Notes under the pieces: model-generated
Database searches by the model: none
The model's input: only the letters and a program-made list of their open reading frames with translations
Told to the model about the DNA's origin: nothing
From: a virus
Virus record (IMG/VR): IMGVR_UViG_3300036939_000049
Location: 37,253 to 101,252 of that record
Length of the DNA: 64,000 bases
Strand: one strand, 5' to 3'
Shown: positions 8,489-15,961 of the stretch, one piece after another
Layout: each line of letters begins with the position of its first letter
Position numbering within the stretch: the first letter of the stretch is position 1
Position numbers and translations under genes: made by a program

Positions 8489-8881
8489 TTATTGGGGAAG
8501 GTTGAGGGTTAAACGTTGAATGTCGTTGGCGATGTCGGACAGGAATGTTTCTGTGAGCATCTTTTTGCTGAGTCGATGGTATTTAAATCCCAACTCCTTG
8601 GCCGCGATCGCTTTTTCTTCATCTTTATCAAATTTGATTCGATGTACTCCGCCATGAATATCGATCAAGACAGCCGGGGGTAAGAGTAATTGGGGTTTCT
8701 CCTCGTAGAAAACAATGTTGCGTCCATAGGCAAAATCAGCGCGATAACGCCGACCCGGAATAAATGGGGCTTGTGTCATTAGCGGAATATTCGGGTATAA
8801 CCGAGTCCACAAAACAGCAAAGTTTTGCTCTAGAACGCTAGAAGACATATTTTTCAAAGCTTTTAGGCTTATATCTTCCAT
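8489..8881 (-). CDS. PD-(D/E)XK-like endonuclease (DUF559/VSR-like)
   Basis: A 130-residue protein. The pattern RRYRADFAYG ... AVLIDIHGGVH ... DKDEEKAIAAKELGFKYHRLS matches the layout of short PD-(D/E)XK endonucleases of the DUF559 type (VDF, then ELDGGQH, then a helix ending in a hydrophobic strand). The usual ELDGG is IDIHGG here, so the metal ligands need checking. ATG 8881 is chosen over the TTG at 8890. It lies between two unknown genes of the same operon and may be a repair, recombination or nicking enzyme. Confidence 0.6.
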   Translation of the reverse strand: MEDISLKALKNMSSSVLEQNFAVLWTRLYPNIPLMTQAPFIPGRRYRADFAYGRNIVFYEEKPQLLLPPAVLIDIHGGVHRIKFDKDEEKAIAAKELGFKYHRLSKKMLTETFLSDIANDIQRLTLNLPQ

Positions 8882-8890
8882 CGTGCTCAA

Positions 8891-9868
8891 TTAAATTGTC
8901 CTTGACAAAATTTTCGATGTTGCGCGATCGCGTTGGTTGATTAATCTCAATGTGTCTTCTGCTACTAGTTTCTCGTCTGGTGCTTGAGCTGGCAAGGCAT
9001 CAGCGATAAGCGCGATTGCGCCTTTCGGGAACCTTGCTTTAACCTCTCCTTGGTATCCGACACGAGAAACAATCAGGTTTTGACCTTCTATCAGCACTCC
9101 GCCAAGATAAGCCCCATCTTTGGTTATTCGTAAACACCAAGTTTCATCATCCAGGAGTGCTGTGAATTCAAGCCCTCGCTTTGTGGCTTCAGCCTCCAGT
9201 TGATCTTTGAGACAGGGCTTGTCGGATGCTGAAATTCGCGAGTTGTTCCAGTCTGTTAAATAAGGGGAGATGTCCGCGATCGCGCAACTACTTGTTTTCG
9301 TACCGTTCCAGTTGTAACGGAGTTTAATGCTGCCGTCCTCAACCGGAATGACTTCTTTGATGGTTGCCCCTATTTTACCCCGCTGCTCCAAGGCGAAATT
9401 CAATGCTTTGACGATTTTACCAGTGGCGACAAAGCTACAGGTTTTCCATCCCGAATCCAGGGTGTAGACCAAATAAAATACCCCTTGCTTGGTTTTTCCC
9501 AACTTAATAACGCTTTTGATTTGGGTGTCGTTGACGAGGGACTCGTATCTGGGTTTACGGCTAGGCGGCTTCAGCTTGATGACTGCAATACCCGCTAACT
9601 GAGCCGCCCAACTGCGCTCTTGTTCAAGAGACTCTTCTAAAGTGTCGGAACGCTGTCCGCGCTGTGCTCGCTCTTTAATCTTGGCTTCTAGCGCCTCAAT
9701 TCTTTGCTCACACAACTTGAGTGCTGCATCTGGCGCTAGCTTGGTGCAGTTGATGACAGCTTTCTCGCCAAAGCGTCGAAAGTCTCCAGCTGTTGCTTCG
9801 TGCAAGCCTTCTACAAAACGGAATTTTGGCGGATAACGTACAGGGTTACTGGCAGGAAGTGCTAACAT
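8891..9868 (-). CDS. Hypothetical protein, 325 aa
   Basis: First gene of a three-gene minus-strand operon. Residues 40-95 are a charged helix or coiled coil (RIEALEAKIKERAQRGQ). Residues 110-200 and 230-300 are beta-rich, with KQGVFYLVYTLDSGWKTCS and DGAYLGGVLIEGQNLIV. No catalytic motif is recognised. The divergent promoter region upstream carries a 10-bp inverted repeat that may regulate it. Confidence 0.6.
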   Translation of the reverse strand: MLALPASNPVRYPPKFRFVEGLHEATAGDFRRFGEKAVINCTKLAPDAALKLCEQRIEALEAKIKERAQRGQRSDTLEESLEQERSWAAQLAGIAVIKLKPPSRKPRYESLVNDTQIKSVIKLGKTKQGVFYLVYTLDSGWKTCSFVATGKIVKALNFALEQRGKIGATIKEVIPVEDGSIKLRYNWNGTKTSSCAIADISPYLTDWNNSRISASDKPCLKDQLEAEATKRGLEFTALLDDETWCLRITKDGAYLGGVLIEGQNLIVSRVGYQGEVKARFPKGAIALIADALPAQAPDEKLVAEDTLRLINQRDRATSKILSRTI

Positions 9869-9956
9869 ACTTTGTATACTGACACTACAGCTACAGAAAG
9901 AGGGCGATCGCGTACTTGGTCACAGCAGCGCGATCGCTTTGTCTTTTCTTATTATT

Positions 9957-9984
9957 ACAAGTTGACTATCGACTGTCAACTTGT
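9957..9984. promoter_or_regulatory. Inverted-repeat operator in divergent promoter region
   Basis: ACAAGTTGAC and GTCAACTTGT are exact inverted 10-mers separated by 8 bases, between the divergent genes at 9868 and 10037. The rest of this 168-base gap holds two HIP1 sites and short TATCAG/AGTATT repeats. Confidence 0.6.
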
Positions 9985-10036
9985 TAGTATTCTGAATATC
10001 AGTATTTTGGTATATCAGTAAACGAGAGACAATACT

Positions 10037-10324
10037 TTGGTAGTTTTGCAAGAGGTTAGGTCTGTGCGGGTTTATCTCGACATCAGCGGGTATTGGCCAA
10101 AATATGGCGATGGAGAGCCGCGATCGGTTAACTCCGTTCACGAGGCGTTAAAGGGGACGCCCAACGAAATTGGACGGAATACCCTGCGTTTGGCACTAGA
10201 AGGGCGTTTAGACCGTGGACACTTCGCTCATGTGATTAAGTTGCAGCGTGTTGTGTCGTACTGGGTTGGGAGAAAGGTTTCGTTGGAAGAGTTGATGACA
10301 GTAGAAGAGGAGCGGCGCGTGTAA
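10037..10324 (+). CDS. Putative helix-turn-helix protein, about 95 aa
   Basis: The start is uncertain: TTG 10037 gives 95 residues, while a GTG near 10064 has AGGTTAGG close upstream. The segment SVHEALKGTPNEIGRNTLRLALEGR with VSYWVGRKVSLEELM has the helix pattern and the closing phrase of XRE-like domains (given here only by those landmarks). It is divergent from the 9868-7641 operon with an inverted repeat between, so it may repress that region. The stop codon is supplied by a copy of the 19-bp repeat. Confidence 0.5.
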   Translation: MVVLQEVRSVRVYLDISGYWPKYGDGEPRSVNSVHEALKGTPNEIGRNTLRLALEGRLDRGHFAHVIKLQRVVSYWVGRKVSLEELMTVEEERRV

Positions 10325-10338
10325 ACTATTCGTGTACA
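10320..10338 (+). repeat. 19-bp repeat, asymmetric copy at gene end
   Basis: TGTAAACTATTCGTGTACA. Its TAA is the stop codon of the putative HTH gene. A terminator follows after five bases. Confidence 0.85.
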
Positions 10339-10340
10339 TC

Positions 10341-10376
10341 AAAAACCTCTGGCTTGGAGCTAGAGGTTTGTTTTTG
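10341..10376 (+). terminator. Intrinsic terminator, copy 1
   Basis: AAAACCTCT and AGAGGTTT pair across a loop containing GGCTTGGAGCT, followed by TTTTT. With the preceding 19-bp repeat it forms a module that is repeated at 10534-10590. Confidence 0.85.
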
Positions 10377-10533
10377 GGTGGGCGCGATCGCGAATAATGT
10401 AATAATAAAGAAGATCGCGTTACGGAGTTTTTCTCCCTGAATGGCTTCCAGTTAGACAAAAGTTGAAGAATGAATGGGTGTCAATGCCCTGGAAAACTCA
10501 TTGGAATTTGGTCTAGGTAGCGCGATTACCGCG

Positions 10534-10552
10534 TGTAAACGTTTCGTGCACA
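10534..10552 (+). repeat. 19-bp repeat, asymmetric copy
   Basis: TGTAAACGTTTCGTGCACA, one base off the usual right arm. It is not attached to a gene end; it belongs to the duplicated repeat-terminator module. Confidence 0.8.
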
Positions 10553-10590
10553 AAAAACCCCTGGCTTGGAGCTAGGGGTTTGTTTTTGGG
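10553..10590 (+). terminator. Intrinsic terminator, copy 2
   Basis: AAACCCCT and AGGGGTTT pair with the same loop as copy 1 and end in a T run. The stem base changed on both sides relative to copy 1 (TCT/AGA to CCT/AGG), so pairing has been kept. Confidence 0.85.
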
Positions 10591-10622
10591 TGGGCGCGAT
10601 CGCGTTCAATAGATTTCGCTGA

Positions 10623-11390
10623 CTATACAGTCACCAGCAATTCCGGTCTTTCGACTACATCCGATTCTTGTTTTCCACGACTTAATACTAAGTCGCCCAC
10701 GCCCGTTCGTTCACATTGGAAGTGAACTAACATCCAGCCAGCCTTAGTACGAATCCGAGCAGCCTGCTCAAACCGGGTTTTACCCTGTGCATACAGCTGT
10801 CGTTTCTGCTCTAAATCTTCTGGATGCCAGTCTCCAGATGTGTCGCGCTGAATCGCGGCTTTCATGTCTTCCATAGACAAAGCATTGAAATTGAACAAAT
10901 CAACGCTTGCCTTGTTAATACCCCACTGGATAGTGCGAATAACACCACCGTTACTATTTAAGATGGGCTGAACCAAACCCATCGGCTCATCGGAATTTTG
11001 CATTCGGTCAATAACGGCATCCATTTGTAATTTCTGGTCTGGGGTGATAATTCCACCAAACCAGACAAAACGATCGGGCACTTGAATGCTTGATGCTAGA
11101 TTAGAAGTTGATTCCATTGTTTCTCTCCTTGGTATAGGTATTGGTTCTTCGGGAGCCATGCTGGCAAATACCCGGTAACCGTTTACTTTGCCAGGGCAGC
11201 AAATCTGAGCAACGTCCAGCCCTACCCGGCGTAAAAGTAGGGCTATCCGCTCAGAGACACCTGGTTTTTTGATAAGGGTCTGCACAGAAGATTTAGGTAA
11301 ACCCCTTAGCACTAGTTTATTTCCTTCAGCCTGCCAGCCTAACTGCAAAAGGCTTAAATCAAGTTTGTCTACAGCGTTGTCAAACCCCAT
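10623..11390 (-). CDS. PAS-domain protein, 255 aa
   Basis: Residues 105-245 look like a PAS sensory fold: a strand start at FVWFGGI, a helix with ASVDLFNFNALSMEDM, then DWHPEDLEQKRQL, RFEQAARIRTKAGWMLVHFQC, the typical closing strands. The N-terminal 90 residues are unassigned. There is no kinase or cyclase output domain. It overlaps the upstream RHH-like gene by 11 bases and is surely co-transcribed, so the pair may be a sensor and DNA-binding module. The ligand is unknown. Confidence 0.65.
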   Translation of the reverse strand: MGFDNAVDKLDLSLLQLGWQAEGNKLVLRGLPKSSVQTLIKKPGVSERIALLLRRVGLDVAQICCPGKVNGYRVFASMAPEEPIPIPRRETMESTSNLASSIQVPDRFVWFGGIITPDQKLQMDAVIDRMQNSDEPMGLVQPILNSNGGVIRTIQWGINKASVDLFNFNALSMEDMKAAIQRDTSGDWHPEDLEQKRQLYAQGKTRFEQAARIRTKAGWMLVHFQCERTGVGDLVLSRGKQESDVVERPELLVTV

Positions 11391-11913
11391 TCCTCTTTCT
11401 TCCTCTCTTGTGTTTTTGGACGAGCTTGACGATTTCTGTCAAGCTTTCCGCTTCAGTATCTTCAAGGTCTAAAGCCCCTGAAAGCTCTAGGGCATCATCT
11501 GAATCAGCTTTTGCTGTGATCAGCTTTTGAATAAACGCGATCGCGAGCTTGCCCGCATCTTCTATTTCATCTTCTTCATGCGGTAGATTTTCACGCTGCC
11601 GCATAGTGGACTCCGCCTGAGCCAAAATTTCGCGACCCAGCCGAATCAACTGAATTCCAGAAAACCGGGCGAATGATCGACGTACCTCGTCAATTGACAA
11701 CACGCGATCGCTTACGCTGCTTTTTTCGTCTAGCTTCAGTAGCCCACGTGCAAACCGCTCAATAACTTCGGCAAATGAAACCCCCAAGGAATCAGCGATT
11801 TCCTTGAAAAGTCGTTTGCCCGTAGCCGTCAGTTGAAGGTTAAGGCGTTCCGATTTCGGCTCATCCCATGCTTCACCCTGCCCCCGTCGAGATTTGATTC
11901 CTTTTTTTCCCAT
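11380..11913 (-). CDS. Putative ribbon-helix-helix protein, 177 aa
   Basis: Residues 20-60 (ERLNLQLTATGKRLFKEIA, then DSLGVSFAEVIERFARGLL) have the strand-helix-helix pattern of RHH DNA-binding proteins. The rest is acidic and helical and ends in a basic KRGRKRNGV tail. It is first in an operon with the PAS protein. Confidence 0.6.
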   Translation of the reverse strand: MGKKGIKSRRGQGEAWDEPKSERLNLQLTATGKRLFKEIADSLGVSFAEVIERFARGLLKLDEKSSVSDRVLSIDEVRRSFARFSGIQLIRLGREILAQAESTMRQRENLPHEEDEIEDAGKLAIAFIQKLITAKADSDDALELSGALDLEDTEAESLTEIVKLVQKHKRGRKRNGV

Positions 11914-12081
11914 TTTTTTATCCTAAGGCATTGCACGATACCTCCACCAGCAGAAGCCCCGATATATAGGTACTCTATCATTTATTTATTTATTTGTACG
12001 ATGCCCTTGACAAGGCTCTACAGAGCACCTAAAGTAAGTAACAGGTCGAGCAAAGACCTTTTGCACCTTGCAGGCTACACA
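11914..12081. other. Intergenic region with no gene seen
   Basis: This stretch contains the divergent side of the RHH promoter, short TTTATTTATT repeats and no convincing reading frame. It ends in a terminator. Confidence 0.4.
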
Positions 12082-12119
12082 AAACCGTGTAAGCCAGCAG
12101 GTTTACACGGTTTCTTTTT
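12082..12119 (+). terminator. Intrinsic terminator
   Basis: AAACCGTGTAA and TTTACACGGTTT pair over 11 bp around an 8-nt loop, followed by CTTTTTC. The gene it serves is not obvious, since no plus-strand gene precedes it closely. Confidence 0.75.
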
Positions 12120-12121
12120 CT

Positions 12122-12241
12122 ATGAAAGAACTATTTTGTCTCTCGGCTCTCGCGATCGCGCTCCTCCTTCTCATAGGAATAACCGCGCAATCGACTATCG
12201 AGCTATCCAATCCTTTACTCGAACGAAACGATGAATTTTAA
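12122..12241 (+). CDS. Possible small membrane peptide, 39 aa
   Basis: MKELFCLSALAIALLLLIG begins with one hydrophobic segment, part of it encoded by a HIP1 site. No ribosome-binding site is evident, because a terminator precedes it. It overlaps the next small frame by an ATGA-type junction. Low confidence. Confidence 0.25.
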   Translation: MKELFCLSALAIALLLLIGITAQSTIELSNPLLERNDEF

Positions 12242-12326
12242 GTCAATGTTTCACCTAACCCTAGAGCTAGGTGCTTGGTTAGTGACAATGCAAGTTTTGG
12301 TAAGTTTAATCCACGAACTAGGGTAG
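12231..12326 (+). CDS. Possible small hydrophobic peptide, 31 aa
   Basis: The start lies inside the previous small frame. The product is almost all hydrophobic (ELGAWLVTMQVLVSLIHELG). It overlaps the end of the minus-strand remnant at 12318. Could be chance. Confidence 0.2.
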   Translation: MNFKSMFHLTLELGAWLVTMQVLVSLIHELG

Positions 12327-12516
12327 TAGTTTTATCCAAAACTCACACCGTTTACCTGGATTAGCCGCTGCCGCTCTGGCAATCACTTGAACTAACTTTT
12401 CTAATTCCCAGCTTTCTTCATCAGGGCTTCTGAGAATCACCTCAGCTTCTGGTACTGAGAGGAAAGCGTTCACATGCACTGTTTCGCTGACCTTGTACAC
12501 GCCTTTTGTTTCGCTC
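12318..12516 (-). pseudogene. Gene remnant cut by the IscB transposon
   Basis: The minus-strand frame runs to 12599, but everything beyond about 12517 is transposon left end. The native part encodes about 66 residues with VSETVHVNAFLSVPEAEVIL and a tail KRCEFWIKLLP. Its 5' part has been replaced by the insertion and is not recognisable on the far side of the element. Family unknown. Confidence 0.5.
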
Positions 12517-12761
12517 GTCAATAACTCGCCGCTAAGTTCTAACGAACTATAGCGGGAGCTTGTGAAAACAGGCTCTAGTTGACCAGACTCAGTTCGCAAG
12601 AACTACGTTATTCAGTTCATGAAACCTACAAATACGTGCCAGTTTGTAGCTCTTTCGTACAACGTTAAACATCTGTAATGAGTTAAGGAAGTGCGTTGTG
12701 CTAAAAAAGGCTGGATAACATTGTCGAGGCAAACTTAACCAGTAATGAGAGTCTCAAAGTA
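12517..12761 (+). ncRNA. Omega-RNA (IscB guide RNA scaffold), element 1
   Basis: The region between the left end and the iscB ATG is non-coding on the plus strand and shares conserved blocks with the same region of element 2: CGCCGCTAA, AGCGGG, GTTGACCAG, GTACGTGCCAG, and GAGGCAAACTTAACCAGTAA just before iscB. IscB omega-RNAs lie in this position, with the guide drawn from sequence flanking the left end. The exact 5' end cannot be set. Confidence 0.7.
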
Positions 12762-14045
12762 ATGCGAGTTTTCGTTCTAGATAAAAACCTAATTCCTCTT
12801 GACCCTTGCCATCCAGCACGGGCGAGAGAACTACTACAAAAGGGGAGGGCTAAAGTATTCAAGCGATATCCATTCACTATTGTTCTACAAGATAGAACTG
12901 CGGAGGATTCGGTTACACATCCACATCGAGTCAAAATTGACCCAGGTAGCAAAGTTACAGGGTTTGCGGTTGTTCAAGAAGAAACAGGGCGAGTAACAAA
13001 TGCTTTAGAAGTTGCCCATCGGGGACAGCAAATCAAGGACTCCCTTGAGTCTCGACGCGCTTTAAGAAGAGGTCGGCGCAATCGAAAAACTCGATACCGC
13101 AAGCCTCGCTTCTTGAACAGAACTCGTAAAGCTGGATGGCTTCCACCTTCTCTTGAGAGTCGTATTACCAACATTGAGACTTGGGTAAAGAGACTCAGAA
13201 AACTTTGCCCAGTTACTGCAATTTCTCAGGAATTGGTAAGGTTTGATCTACAGAAAATAGAGAATCCAGAAATTAGTGGGGTTGAGTATCAAAGAGGCGA
13301 ACTGTTTGGCTTCGAGGTTAAGGAATATTTATTAGCTAAATGGAACAGGAAATGCGCCTATTGTGGAGTTGAGAACGTTCCTTTCGAGATTGAACATATC
13401 CTTGCCAAAAGCAAAGGGGGTTCAAACCGAGTTAGTAACCTCTGCCTAAGCTGTCATTCCTGCAACCAATCCAAGGGTAACAAGCCTGTTGAGGAATTCC
13501 TCAAGAAAAAGCCTGAAGTTCTCAAGAGGGTATTAGCTCAAGCCAAAGCACCCCTTAAAGATGCTGCTGCGGTTAACGCAACTCGTTGGGAACTGTATAG
13601 CCGCCTTCAATCTACGGGTTTACCTGTAGAGGTTGGGTCAGGCGGTCGAACAAAGTTTAACCGTAAAACCAGGGGGATTGAGAAACATCACTGGACAGAT
13701 GCCGCTTGTGTTGGAGCATCAACTCCAGAACAACTTCTGCTTAAGGGTGTCAAACCTCTGATTGTTAAAGCTAAAGGTCACGGAACTAGGCAACGCTGTC
13801 GCCCTGATAAGTTTGGTTTTCCAAAAGCGCATGCGCCCAGCGCTAAGTATTTTCAGGGCTTCCAAACCGGAGACATCGTTAAAGCCAACATCCCGTCTGG
13901 AAAATTTGCAGGTAATTATGTTGGCAGAGTTGCTATTCGATTTAGACCAAGTTTCGTCTTGCAACTGCCTACTCAAAAATTTGATGTACACCCAAAATAC
14001 TTGAAAACTATCCACAAAGCGGACGGCTATGAATATCAATTCTGA
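12762..14045 (+). CDS. iscB: IscB RNA-guided DNA endonuclease, copy 1
   Basis: A 427-residue protein, a normal IscB length. In order: an N-terminal PLMP-like domain (FVLDKNLIPLDPCHPARAR), RuvC-I with KIDPGSKVTGFAVV (Asp60), an arginine-rich bridge helix (RRGRRNRKTRYRKPRFLNR), RuvC-II with ISQELVRFD, an HNH domain with CAYC, IEHILAKSKGG and CHSCNQ, and RuvC-III with HHWTDAACVG. It is an ancestor-type relative of Cas9: it nicks both strands of DNA matched by the omega-RNA guide, next to a target-adjacent motif, and helps keep the transposon at its site. All catalytic residues appear intact. Confidence 0.93.
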   Translation: MRVFVLDKNLIPLDPCHPARARELLQKGRAKVFKRYPFTIVLQDRTAEDSVTHPHRVKIDPGSKVTGFAVVQEETGRVTNALEVAHRGQQIKDSLESRRALRRGRRNRKTRYRKPRFLNRTRKAGWLPPSLESRITNIETWVKRLRKLCPVTAISQELVRFDLQKIENPEISGVEYQRGELFGFEVKEYLLAKWNRKCAYCGVENVPFEIEHILAKSKGGSNRVSNLCLSCHSCNQSKGNKPVEEFLKKKPEVLKRVLAQAKAPLKDAAAVNATRWELYSRLQSTGLPVEVGSGGRTKFNRKTRGIEKHHWTDAACVGASTPEQLLLKGVKPLIVKAKGHGTRQRCRPDKFGFPKAHAPSAKYFQGFQTGDIVKANIPSGKFAGNYVGRVAIRFRPSFVLQLPTQKFDVHPKYLKTIHKADGYEYQF

Positions 14046-14294
14046 AAAGGATTCGCTTCGCTCAATTATTCTTGGCGGCAATTCCCCTCCCGCTAACCCT
14101 ATCGGGTATAACGGGAGTCCCCTTGCCGCATTTTAGATGGTATTTTGGGGAACTCTAAAAGGGACACGCGATCGCTAGTGGTCTAGCAGCACAAGTCAGC
14201 TGACTGGGTTCAATTCCTGACGATTGCAACTGAGAGCCAGCAGATTACGAGGCTTCTGGCTCCCAGGTAAACCTTAGTTAGGTTCTACATTATC

Positions 14295-14414
14295 ATGCCA
14301 CCAACCGACGACGAAATTCGACGGACTGAAGAAACTAAAAGAGTTTTAAAAGAGGCGGTCGATAAGCGGGAGGCTGAGCAAGCCGCTAAACAGCGGGGGG
14401 ATAAGCCAAAGTGA
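14295..14414 (+). CDS. Small charged protein, 39 aa
   Basis: Highly charged helix (RRTEETKRVLKEAVDKREAE), rich in Lys, Glu and Arg. Its stop overlaps the GTG start of the next small gene (GTGA), which points to translational coupling. No family is recognised. The 154 bases upstream hold a tRNA-like fragment and a hairpin. Confidence 0.4.
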   Translation: MPPTDDEIRRTEETKRVLKEAVDKREAEQAAKQRGDKPK

Positions 14415-14530
14415 AATATCTAATGTTCGCGATCGCGCTGACCACCTTGCTCTGTTTCAAAGCTTGTCCTGAGTCCCCCGACCGAGGCGACTGCCGAGAA
14501 AACTGCCCGAAACCAACTCAACCCAAGTAG
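14411..14530 (+). CDS. Small lipoprotein-like peptide, 39 aa
   Basis: A GTG start couples it to the gene before. The N-terminus KYLMFAIALTTLLCFKAC looks like a signal peptide with a possible lipobox cysteine, followed by a Cys-rich, Pro-rich tail. Size and pattern resemble small outer-membrane lipoproteins such as phage Rz1, but the cysteine content is unusual. Low confidence. Confidence 0.4.
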   Translation: MKYLMFAIALTTLLCFKACPESPDRGDCRENCPKPTQPK

Positions 14531-14588
14531 TTTCGCGCACCTGCTCATTCCTTTTAAGGTTGAGCGGGATGGGCGAATCAATAAAGCC

Positions 14589-14645
14589 CCCTAGCGGTAG
14601 AGTTTCTATCATCTCGACCGGGTGAGCCGCTAGGTTTCTTCTTCC
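14589..14645 (+). terminator. Possible terminator with a long loop
   Basis: CCTAGCGG and CCGCTAGG pair exactly across about 33 bases and are followed by a T-rich TTTCTTCTTCC. It separates the two small genes from the next cluster. Confidence 0.4.
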
Positions 14646-14670
14646 AATTAATTAAATAAGGTTAACAGCC

Positions 14671-14883
14671 ATGCCAATGACTAAATTGCAACGTGAACAG
14701 CATCGGTTAGTTTTGCTACGTCGTTATCGCCAGCAATTGATTAACCAGGGTATATGCGAAGACTTGGCGAATGCCGCATTCCGCATCTGGAAGCGCGGTG
14801 TTCAACGTCAAAGAGATACACTAATTCTCGATCGCATCGAAGAACTTCTGGCTATGCCCGTATCCCGTCGTTTAGCGGCTTAG
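14671..14883 (+). CDS. Small hypothetical protein, 70 aa
   Basis: A basic, helical protein (LRRYRQQLINQGICEDLANAA). The ATG lies 9 bases after TAAGG. It heads a run of five short genes before IscB element 2. No family is recognised. Confidence 0.55.
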   Translation: MPMTKLQREQHRLVLLRRYRQQLINQGICEDLANAAFRIWKRGVQRQRDTLILDRIEELLAMPVSRRLAA

Positions 14884-14888
14884 GTAAA

Positions 14889-15116
14889 ATGCAACAAAAC
14901 TGGAAAATAGGCGATCACGTCCGCTCCCAAACTAAACTACATCGGGTAACCGGTACAAAACCCAATGGTGTTGAGTTGACCTCAGAGGACGGATGTGTCA
15001 AAACTCATTCACAAGAGGTGTTTGAAAGCAATGGCTTCCACAAAGAAGAGATTAACTTTTGTCGAAGTTCGCAAACTAGCGAATCAGAAAGGGTTGTCGA
15101 TGGACAGACATCATAA
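14889..15116 (+). CDS. Small SH3-like hypothetical protein, 75 aa
   Basis: ATG 14889 is chosen because the longer frame overlaps the previous gene. It opens with QNWKIGDHVRSQTKLHRVTG, the first strands of a small barrel. Its 3' part overlaps the next gene in another frame. Confidence 0.5.
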   Translation: MQQNWKIGDHVRSQTKLHRVTGTKPNGVELTSEDGCVKTHSQEVFESNGFHKEEINFCRSSQTSESERVVDGQTS

Positions 15117-15240
15117 GCAAGGTTTCCGCATATGGGACAACACTTTCCATGCAGAGAAATACAACAGCAAAAATCTCTACCCAAATTTGCATGCTGCAAA
15201 AGAGTTCATCGAAAGTTACGAACCCAGTACATCTAGCTGA
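15031..15240 (+). CDS. Small hypothetical protein, 69 aa
   Basis: It starts at ATG 15031, inside the 3' end of the previous gene. Landmarks are KRLTFVEVRKLANQKG and HKQGFRIWDNTFHAEKYNS. Given the 86-base overlap, one of the two frames may be the dominant product. Confidence 0.5.
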   Translation: MASTKKRLTFVEVRKLANQKGLSMDRHHKQGFRIWDNTFHAEKYNSKNLYPNLHAAKEFIESYEPSTSS

Positions 15241-15529
15241 ACCTGCTGAGTACGTTTATTTGAGGCACTGGCAAAGCGGGGTCATTATTCGGTGTCGGTT
15301 AACACGCGATCGCGCAGACTTCCAAATCGAAAATTTCTTAGGTTCTCAAGTTCTCGACTACATCAACAGCTTTTGGGAACCAATATCGAGTAGTGCTGTT
15401 TTGTATGTAGGTAACCCACCAAATCTAAAGCTGCGTCATCAGCAGCGTGCATACTATCTCCAAAACTACCTCAATCGTCTACAGTTCCAAAGGATTGAGG
15501 AGTTACTAAAAGCATTAACAGTGAGGTAA
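15191..15529 (+). CDS. Hypothetical protein, 112 aa
   Basis: The ATG at 15191 is the last methionine before the conserved-looking part (AEPAEYVYLRHWQSGVIIRC); the true start may be a later non-ATG codon near 15218. The C-terminus is helical with RIEELLKALTVR. No family is recognised. Confidence 0.5.
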   Translation: MLQKSSSKVTNPVHLAEPAEYVYLRHWQSGVIIRCRLTRDRADFQIENFLGSQVLDYINSFWEPISSSAVLYVGNPPNLKLRHQQRAYYLQNYLNRLQFQRIEELLKALTVR

Positions 15530-15532
15530 ATC

Positions 15533-15709
15533 ATGCAGAGAATTGTTACGGTTGCCAAGTATCAGAAAGCTGCTGACAGCGATGTTAAACATCTCTTGAT
15601 AGCAGCCAACAAAGATTGGATTGAATGCGACAAGCTTACTCATTCGCTGGCTTGGAAAACCATCACATCTGGAGGTGTATTTTTTTCAAGTGAGCGCATT
15701 TCAAAGTAA
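15533..15709 (+). CDS. Small hypothetical protein, 58 aa
   Basis: The ATG is three bases after the previous stop, with GAGGTAAA overlapping that stop as ribosome-binding site. Product MQRIVTVAKYQKAADSDVKH onward; unknown family. IscB element 2 begins nine bases after the stop. Confidence 0.55.
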   Translation: MQRIVTVAKYQKAADSDVKHLLIAANKDWIECDKLTHSLAWKTITSGGVFFSSERISK

Positions 15710-15717
15710 GGCGGAGT

Positions 15718-15961
15718 GTCAACGACCCGCCGCTAACCGCTTAGGCGGTATAGCGGGGGCTTGAAAGAGTCCTACGTTGACCAGCTCACTTGGTAACAAG
15801 TAAACGTTAATTTGGTCATCTCACCTTGGGGTACGTGCCAGCTCCAAGCTCTGAGGTTCAACATTAAACAGCAAGGACGGGAAAACCAAGCAGTGTGTTG
15901 AACGTAAAAAGCCAAGTTAACTGAGCGAGGCAAACTTAACCAGTAATGAGAGGCAGCAGTA
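15718..15961 (+). ncRNA. Omega-RNA (IscB guide RNA scaffold), element 2
   Basis: It contains CCGCTAACCGC/GCGGTATAGCGG hairpin sequence at the 5' end, GTTGACCAG and GTACGTGCCAGC blocks, and the same closing block GAGGCAAACTTAACCAGTAA as element 1, directly before iscB. Internal stems differ between the two copies while the blocks stay fixed, as expected for a structured RNA. Confidence 0.72.

Larger units (their letters stand above)
12517..14140 (+). mobile_element. IscB (ISC/IS200-IS605-like) element 1
   Basis: The left end begins at GTCAATAACTCGCCGCTAAG and the right end closes at TTGCCGCATTTTAGATGG. Both ends match element 2 (15718-17380), and their fused form occurs at 51995. It carries an omega-RNA region and iscB but no TnpA transposase, so movement would need a transposase in trans. 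The right end has an outer GGCGGCAA/TTGCCGC pair enclosing an inner hairpin. Confidence 0.75.

Noticed and set aside
14168-14228. tRNA-like sequence: possible acceptor stem GCGATCG/CGATTGC, D-loop-like GTGGTCTAGCAGC and T-loop-like GGGTTCAATTC
   Set aside because: There is room for only about 11 bases where the anticodon arm and variable loop should be, the T stem is poorly paired, and the acceptor stem is simply a HIP1 site. At most a degraded tRNA remnant.
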